A stretch of 55,085 nucleotides of DNA. Source: Pelomonas sp041914785 (GTDB taxonomy: Bacteria > Pseudomonadota > Gammaproteobacteria > Burkholderiales > Burkholderiaceae_C). The notes beneath the pieces were generated by a model, which ran no database searches, was not told the origin of the DNA, and saw only the letters and a program-made list of their open reading frames with translations. This document shows, piece by piece, positions 50,468 to 55,085 of the stretch; position 1 is the stretch's first letter; the number at the start of each line of letters is the position of its first letter. Made by a program: the position numbers and the translations under genes. Where the stretch lies: positions 1 to 55,085 of the forward strand of contig JAYSCT010000010.1 in NCBI GenBank assembly GCA_041914785.1, given 5' to 3'.

Positions 50468-51739
50468 TCAGCGCGCGGCGGCGGCGGCCTTCAAACGCAG
50501 CACCTCGACGGCGTCGACCTCGCCCGCGTGGTGCCCGAACGACTGGCGCAGATGGCTGGCCAGCGCGGCCAGCTCCTCGGCGCCCAACTGGCCCGCGAAC
50601 GGCGGCATGCCGTAGGGCCGCGGGTGGCCGGGCGTGGCCGGCGCGAAGCCGCCGCGCTCGATGAGCCGCACCAGGTTGGCCGCGCTGGCCTGCGTGACCA
50701 GCCGGCTGCCCGCCAGCGCGGGGTAGGCCAGGCGGCCGGCCTCGTCGCGCCCGCCCTCGCCGCGCTCGCCGTGGCAGCTGGCGCAGTGGTCGGCGTACAG
50801 CCGCGCGCCCAGCTGGCGGCGGCGCGGGTCGGGCTCGGCCGGTTCCGGCCGCGCCGCGGGCTGCTCCGGCAGCGCACGCAGGTAGGTGGCCATGGCGGCC
50901 AGGTCGGCGTCGTCCAGCGCGGCGGTGCTGCCCAGCACCACCTCGGCCATCGGGCCCTGTGCCGTGTGGCCGTCAACATGGCCGTCGCGCAGCAGGCGCT
51001 GCACGGCCTCGGGTGTCCAGCGCTGCACGCCGGCCTCGGCCGGGTCCAGCAGCGACGGCGCCAGCCAGCCCAGCCCGGGCAGCAGGCCGCCGCGGAAGTC
51101 GGCGGCGCCCTGGTCGCCGCCCAGCGCGTTGCGGCCGGCGTGGCAGGCGCTGCAGTGGGCCAGGCCCTGGCTCAGGTAGGCGCCACGGTTCCAGGCGGCG
51201 TCGCGTGCGAGGTCGGGCTGGTAGGTGCCCGGCCGGAAGTACAGCGCCCGCCAGGCGGCGATGGCCAGCTGGCTGCCGTACAGCCCGCGCAGCTCATGCG
51301 CGCGGCGCGGGGCCTCCACCGGGGGCTGGGCCTGCAGCCAGGCGTGCAGCGCGTCCGCGTCTTCGCGGGTGACGAGCGTGGTGTTGGTGACCGGGTGGGC
51401 CGGCACCAGCAGCCGGCCGTCGCGGCCCTGGCCCAGGTGCAGCGCGCGCCAGAAGTCGTCGGCGTTCCAGCCGGCCAGGCCGGTGGCGTGCGGCGTCAGG
51501 TTGGAAGAGAAGACGGTGCCGAACGGCGTCGGGATGGCGCGGCCGCCGGCCAGCCGCTCGCCGCCGCGGGCCGTGTGGCAGCCGGCGCAGTTGCCGACGG
51601 CGGCGAGGTAGGCGCCGCGCTTCAGGTCCACCGGCGCGGTGCTGCGGGGCGTGGCGTCGGGCAGGTGGCGTTGCCAGGCCAGCAGCGCGAAGGGCGCGGC
51701 CACGGCCAGCAGCGCGGCAGCCAGCAGCGCGCGCTTCAT
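50468..51739 (-). CDS. Trihaem cytochrome c (alcohol/gluconate-dehydrogenase-subunit type)
   Basis: 423 residues. A signal anchor (ALLAAALLAVAAPFALLAW) is followed by three CXXCH haem sites: CAGCH near 51, CSACH near 198 and CASCH near 331. The AYLAAVGNCAGCHTARGGERLAGGRAI stretch and the MPPFAGQL end are typical of the cytochrome subunit of membrane-bound dehydrogenases. No catalytic (PQQ or flavin) subunit is adjacent, so the electron donor is not defined. It overlaps the upstream dihaem gene by four bases. Confidence 0.92.
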   Translation of the reverse strand: MKRALLAAALLAVAAPFALLAWQRHLPDATPRSTAPVDLKRGAYLAAVGNCAGCHTARGGERLAGGRAIPTPFGTVFSSNLTPHATGLAGWNADDFWRALHLGQGRDGRLLVPAHPVTNTTLVTREDADALHAWLQAQPPVEAPRRAHELRGLYGSQLAIAAWRALYFRPGTYQPDLARDAAWNRGAYLSQGLAHCSACHAGRNALGGDQGAADFRGGLLPGLGWLAPSLLDPAEAGVQRWTPEAVQRLLRDGHVDGHTAQGPMAEVVLGSTAALDDADLAAMATYLRALPEQPAARPEPAEPDPRRRQLGARLYADHCASCHGERGEGGRDEAGRLAYPALAGSRLVTQASAANLVRLIERGGFAPATPGHPRPYGMPPFAGQLGAEELAALASHLRQSFGHHAGEVDAVEVLRLKAAAAAR

Positions 51740-52434
51740 GGCTGCACCCCGCCGCAGCGCAGGGGCGCTGGCGCCGGCAGCGCGGCGGCCGGGTGCGGGT
51801 CGGCGGGCAGCGGGCGGCCGGCCAGCCACTGCGTGATCGCGTTGATGTCGGCGTCGGTCAGCGCCTTGGCGATGTGGGCCATGCAGTCCGGCGCCTGCGC
51901 GCGCCGCTGGCCGCTGCGCCACGCGCCCAGCTGGCCGTTCAGGTAGTCGCGCGACAGGCCCAGCAGCCCCGGCACGGCCGGCTGCGTGCCGGTCAGCCGC
52001 TCGCCGTGGCAGGCCACGCAGGCGGGCAGTTTGCGGGCGGCGTCGCCGTGGCGGATCAGCTGCTCGGCGCGGGCCAGCTCGGGCGCCGGCAGCGTGGGCG
52101 GCTGCGGCGGCGGATAGGGCAGGTCCAGCGCCGCGAAGTGGCCGGCCAGCTCCTTCAGGTAGGCGTCGGACAGCGGTGCGATGAGCTCGCTCATCAGCCC
52201 GTAGTCGCGCCGGCCGTCGCGGAAGTTCAGCAGCTGGTTGTACAGATAGCCGGCCGGCTTGCCCGCCAGCCGCGGGTAGTAGCCGTCAGGGGCGGCGCGG
52301 CCTTGCTTGCCGTGGCAGCCGGTGCAGGCCAGCGCGCGCTGCGCGAGCGTGTCCGGCACCGGGGCGGCGGGGCTGGGTGCGCCGCCCAGCAGCGCCAGGC
52401 CGGCAGCCAGGGCGGTGAGCGGGCGTCGCGCCAT
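51736..52434 (-). CDS. Dihaem cytochrome c (c4-like)
   Basis: 232 residues: signal peptide (ALAAGLALLGGAPSPAAP), then two cytochrome c domains with CTGCH near 37 and CVACH near 139. Both domains carry the YLYNQLLNFRDGRR or YLNGQLGAWRSGQR pattern with a downstream methionine (GLMSELI; DCMAHIA), as in cytochrome c4. With the trihaem protein, the operon offers five haems for periplasmic electron transfer, probably to a terminal oxidase. It starts 17 bases after yggS, on the same strand. Confidence 0.92.
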   Translation of the reverse strand: MARRPLTALAAGLALLGGAPSPAAPVPDTLAQRALACTGCHGKQGRAAPDGYYPRLAGKPAGYLYNQLLNFRDGRRDYGLMSELIAPLSDAYLKELAGHFAALDLPYPPPQPPTLPAPELARAEQLIRHGDAARKLPACVACHGERLTGTQPAVPGLLGLSRDYLNGQLGAWRSGQRRAQAPDCMAHIAKALTDADINAITQWLAGRPLPADPHPAAALPAPAPLRCGGVQP

Positions 52435-52450
52435 GGGTTGCGGCCGCCCG

Positions 52451-53125
52451 TCAGCGCTGGCCGAAGATGGCCGAGCCGATGCGCACCATCGTCGAGCCCG
52501 CGCGGATCGCGTCCTCGAGGTCGGCGCTCATGCCCAGCGACAGCGTGTCCAGCGCCAGGCCGTCGGCCTTCAGCTGCTCGAACAGCGTCGCCATCGCCTG
52601 GTGCTGCGCCAGCGCGCCGGGGCCGGGCTCGGGCACGGCCATCAGGCCACGCAGCCGGAGCCGGGGCAGCGCGGCGACCTGGTGCGCCAGCGCGGCGACG
52701 TCGCCCGGCAGCAGGCCGCTCTTGCTGGCCTCGGCGCTGATGTTGACTTGCAAGCAGATGTTCAGCGGCGGCAGTCCGGCCGGGCGCTGTTCGCTCAAGC
52801 GCTGGGCGATCTTGAGCCGGTCCACGGAATGCACCCAGTCGAACTGCTCGGCCACCGGCTTGGTCTTGTTGGACTGCAGCGGGCCGATCAGGTGCCATTC
52901 GAGCTGGCTGCGCAGGTCGATCAGCTCGCCGATCTTGGCCAGCCCTTCCTGCACGTAGTTCTCACCGAAGGCGCGCGCGCCGGCGTCGAAGGCCTGGCGC
53001 ACCGCGGCGGCAGGGAAGGTCTTGCTGACGACCAGCAGCCGCACCGCCTCGGCCGGCCGGCCGGCTGCGACACATGCCGCAGTGATCCGTGTTTTGGTGA
53101 CTTGGAGGGAATCTGGGATCGCCAT
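52451..53125 (-). CDS. yggS: Pyridoxal-phosphate homeostasis protein (YggS/PROSC family)
   Basis: 224 residues. Fold-type III PLP barrel: LLVVSKTFPA with the PLP lysine, GARAFGENYVQEGLAKI, LEWHLIGPLQSNKTK, VHSVDRLKIA, GLMAVPEPG and LSLGMSADLEDAIRAGSTMVRIGSAIFG. It binds PLP without a known catalytic activity and affects B6 and amino-acid balance. The start at 53125 lies 27 bases from the divergent pilT start. This yggS-pilT arrangement is common in proteobacteria. Confidence 0.96.
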   Translation of the reverse strand: MAIPDSLQVTKTRITAACVAAGRPAEAVRLLVVSKTFPAAAVRQAFDAGARAFGENYVQEGLAKIGELIDLRSQLEWHLIGPLQSNKTKPVAEQFDWVHSVDRLKIAQRLSEQRPAGLPPLNICLQVNISAEASKSGLLPGDVAALAHQVAALPRLRLRGLMAVPEPGPGALAQHQAMATLFEQLKADGLALDTLSLGMSADLEDAIRAGSTMVRIGSAIFGQR

Positions 53126-53128
53126 AAT
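53123..53128 (+). promoter_or_regulatory. Possible -10 element for pilT
   Basis: CATAAT in the 27-base gap between the yggS and pilT starts matches the -10 consensus at five of six positions and overlaps the yggS start codon. The -35 region is weak. A pilT start site near 53135 would be expected. Confidence 0.3.
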
Positions 53129-53152
53129 CGGCCGAGGACTCTTAGAAGCATC

Positions 53153-54196
53153 ATGGACATCACTCAGCTGCTGGCATTCTCGGTCAAGAACAAGGCGTCC
53201 GACCTGCACCTCTCGGCCGGGCTGCCGCCCATGATCCGCGTGCACGGTGACGTGCGCCGCATCAATGTCGAGGCGCTGGACCACCGCGCGGTCCACGACA
53301 TGGTGTACGACATCATGAACGACTCGCAGCGCAAGGTGTACGAGGAGACGCTGGAGGTCGACTTCTCGTTCGAGATCCAGGGCCTGGCGCGCTTTCGCGT
53401 CAACGCGTTCAACCAGAACCGCGGCGCGGGCGCCGTGTTCCGGACGATTCCGAGCAAGATCCTGTCGCTGGAGCAGCTGGCCGCGCCCAAGGTGTTTGCC
53501 GACCTGGCGCTCAAGCCCCGCGGCCTGGTGCTGGTGACCGGCCCGACCGGCTCGGGCAAGAGCACGACGCTGGCCGCCATGGTCAACCACCTCAACGAGA
53601 ACGAGTACGGCCACATCCTGACCATCGAGGACCCGATCGAGTTCGTGCACGAGAGCAAGAAGAGCCTCGTGAACCAGCGCGAGGTCGGCCCGCACACGCA
53701 CTCGTTCGCCAACGCGCTGCGCTCGGCGCTGCGGGAGGACCCGGACTGCGTGCTGGTCGGCGAAATGCGCGACCTGGAAACCATCCGCCTGGCGCTCACC
53801 GCGGCCGAGACGGGTCACCTGGTGTTCGGCACGCTGCACACCTCGTCGGCCGCCAAGACGGTGGACCGCATCGTCGACGTGTTCCCGGCGGCCGAGAAGG
53901 AAATGGTGCGGGCGATGGTGTCGGAGTCGCTCGTCGCCGTCATCTCGCAAAGCCTGTGCAAGCTGAAGGACGGCACCGGCCGCGTCGCGGCGCACGAGAT
54001 CATGCTGGGCACCTCGGCCATCCGCAACCTGATCCGCGAGAACAAGGTGGCGCAGATGTACTCGGCCATCCAGACCGGCAACTCGCAAGGCATGCAGACG
54101 CTGGACCAGAACCTCACCGACCTCGTCCGCCGCAACATCATTTCTCCGGCGGAAGCGCGTTCCAAGGCCAAGTTCCCCGAGAACTTCCCCGGCTAG
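53153..54196 (+). CDS. pilT: Type IV pilus retraction ATPase PilT
   Basis: 347 residues, of the usual length. It drives pilus depolymerisation for twitching motility and DNA uptake. The N-terminus MDITQLLAFSVKNKASDLHLSAG and the Walker A GPTGSGKST are clear, with Asp box HILTIEDPIEFVH, Walker B ALREDPDCVLVGEMRD and the His box FGTLHTSSAAKTVDRIVDVF. The C-terminal EIMLGTSAIRNLIRENK (AIRNLIRE) is specific to PilT. It is followed after repeat copy D by pilU. Confidence 0.98.
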   Translation: MDITQLLAFSVKNKASDLHLSAGLPPMIRVHGDVRRINVEALDHRAVHDMVYDIMNDSQRKVYEETLEVDFSFEIQGLARFRVNAFNQNRGAGAVFRTIPSKILSLEQLAAPKVFADLALKPRGLVLVTGPTGSGKSTTLAAMVNHLNENEYGHILTIEDPIEFVHESKKSLVNQREVGPHTHSFANALRSALREDPDCVLVGEMRDLETIRLALTAAETGHLVFGTLHTSSAAKTVDRIVDVFPAAEKEMVRAMVSESLVAVISQSLCKLKDGTGRVAAHEIMLGTSAIRNLIRENKVAQMYSAIQTGNSQGMQTLDQNLTDLVRRNIISPAEARSKAKFPENFPG

Positions 54197-54210
54197 AACT
54201 GTTCACCCCC

Positions 54211-54323
54211 GGTTCGGCGGATACGCCGAACCACCCCCCGAGGGGGTGCAATCCAATGCGCGCCGGGCGCACATCGGATTGCATCGCGGGCCGGCTTGGG
54301 AGCGGCCCGGCGCTCGGCCCGAA
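54211..54323 (+). repeat. Dispersed 3'-end repeat, copy D (between pilT and pilU)
   Basis: Three hairpins follow the pilT stop in order: GGTTCGGCG/CGCCGAACC (54211-54232), a CCCCC/GGGGG stem, and TGCAATCC/GGATTGCA (54247-54282). Then comes the core CGGGCCGGCTTGGGAGCGGC with CCGGCGCTCGGCCCGAA (54287-54323). The core is in the same orientation relative to pilT as copies A-C are to their genes. The upstream hairpins differ from those of A-C. Confidence 0.82.
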
Positions 54324-54352
54324 CACGGGTACTACTTCGTATCGGATAGATC

Positions 54353-55085
54353 ATGGAACGCGATCAGGCCTCGAAATTCATCAACGACCTGCTGCGGCTG
54401 ATGCTGTCGCGCAAGGGCTCCGACCTGTTCCTGACGGCGGAATTCCCGCCCGCCATCAAGGTGGACGGCAAGATGACCAAGGTGTCACCGCAGCCGCTCA
54501 CCGGCCAGCACACGCTGCAGCTGGCGCGGGCCATCATGAACGACAAGCAGGCCGCCGAGTTCGAACGCACCAAGGAGTGCAACTTCGCAATCTCGCCTCA
54601 CGGCATCGGGCGCTTCCGCGTCAACGCCTTCATCCAGCAGGGCCAGGTGGGCCTGGTGCTGCGGACCATCCCGTCCACGCTGCCCACCATCGAGTCGCTG
54701 GACCTGCCCGTGGTGCTGCGCGAGGTGGTGCAGCAAAAGCGCGGCCTGGTCATCGTCGTGGGCGCGACCGGCTCGGGCAAGAGCACGTCGCTGGCCGCGA
54801 TGATCGACGAGCGCAACGAGACGACCTACGGCCACATCGTGACCATCGAGGACCCGATCGAGTTCGTGCACCCGCACAAGAACTGCATCGTCACGCAGCG
54901 CGAGCTGGGCATCGACACCGACAGCTGGGAAGCCGCGCTGAAGAACTCGCTGCGCCAGGCGCCCGACGTCATCCTGATGGGCGAGCTGCGTGACCGCGAG
55001 ACCATGGACCACGCCATCGCCTTCGCCGAAACCGGCCACCTGTGCATGGCCACGCTGCACGCCAACAGCGCCAACCAGGCGCTGG
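54353..55085 (+). CDS. pilU: Type IV pilus ATPase PilU, N-terminal part (runs off window)
   Basis: 244 codons visible, then the window ends. The PilT-like start MERDQASKFINDLLRLMLSR with KGSDLFLTAEFPPAIKVDGKM, Walker A GATGSGKST, Asp box HIVTIEDPIEFVHPHKN and Walker B QAPDVILMGELRDRETMD are clear. The visible ATATLHANSAN-type His box (MATLHANSANQAL) and the order after pilT point to PilU rather than a second PilT. PilU is an accessory retraction ATPase that depends on PilT. The start at 54353 lies 30 bases after repeat copy D. Confidence 0.95.
   Translation, partial: MERDQASKFINDLLRLMLSRKGSDLFLTAEFPPAIKVDGKMTKVSPQPLTGQHTLQLARAIMNDKQAAEFERTKECNFAISPHGIGRFRVNAFIQQGQVGLVLRTIPSTLPTIESLDLPVVLREVVQQKRGLVIVVGATGSGKSTSLAAMIDERNETTYGHIVTIEDPIEFVHPHKNCIVTQRELGIDTDSWEAALKNSLRQAPDVILMGELRDRETMDHAIAFAETGHLCMATLHANSANQAL

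Overview
This is a very GC-rich (visibly about 70 percent) bacterial chromosome segment with no plasmid, phage or insertion-sequence genes. Gene content and order (TPR-lolB-ispE-tRNA-Gln-prs; rapZ, recN, nadK and hrcA together; yggS divergent from pilT-pilU; the CheZ type; an Azoarcus-like group I intron in tRNA-Ile) point to a betaproteobacterium, most likely Burkholderiales of the Rubrivivax/Leptothrix/Roseateles kind. That placement is inference from gene families; no 16S gene is present.

Layout. 1-3727 (minus): a TPR protein, lolB, ispE, tRNA-Gln(TTG) and the 5' part of prs. 3776-5900 (plus): the DNA repair pair mutM-mutY and a small membrane protein. 5985-7748 (plus): a chemoreceptor ending in a WETF tether. 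7745-10985 (minus): a three-gene, translationally coupled operon. It encodes a BlaI-type repressor, a fusion of a BlaR1-type M56 metalloprotease to a PBP7-type D,D-peptidase, and a Tat-type, apparently circularly permuted D-amino-acid-oxidase-like protein. It is preceded by a 44-bp perfectly symmetric operator/promoter that appears to give a leaderless mRNA. 11225-14724 (minus): rapZ, recN, nadK. 14849-15853 (plus): hrcA. 15897-16176: tRNA-Ile(CAT) interrupted by a 203-nt group I intron.

16452-30536 (plus) is a two-partner secretion locus: a TpsB outer-membrane transporter and a 4114-residue TpsA exoprotein. The exoprotein carries about 15 FG-GAP-like repeats, a highly homogeneous array of ten 84-residue YDG repeats, MBG domains and a C-terminal Ig-like domain. 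30558-32801 (minus): an SbmA/YddA-type ABC exporter and an ornithine-carbamoyltransferase-like half protein. 32977-41671 is a signalling block: a Crp/Fnr regulator, a hybrid histidine kinase with an OmpR-type regulator, a large PAS-GGDEF-EAL protein, an exported methyltransferase-fold protein and a DUF2520 protein. Three Fnr-like palindromes sit in its promoter regions.

41798-48684 holds cheZ with a clear terminator, an MtfA-like peptidase, an MFS transporter, three small lipoproteins (one too short for normal ORF calling), a wax ester synthase/DGAT-like acyltransferase, a RbgA/YlqF GTPase, a cold-shock-domain membrane protein and a stand-alone TonB C-terminal domain. 48714-55085 holds a second chemoreceptor, a pair of multihaem cytochromes c, yggS, and divergent pilT and pilU (pilU runs off the window).

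A dispersed intergenic repeat occurs four times (near 11.1, 33.8, 48.3 and 54.3 kb), each at the 3' end of a gene and in the same orientation relative to it, with one degenerate relative near 40.8 kb. No stretch longer than about 300 bases lacks a gene. The items I judge most worth following are the BlaI/M56-PBP7/permuted-DAAO operon with its operator, the intron-containing tRNA, the 3'-end repeat family and the TpsA architecture.
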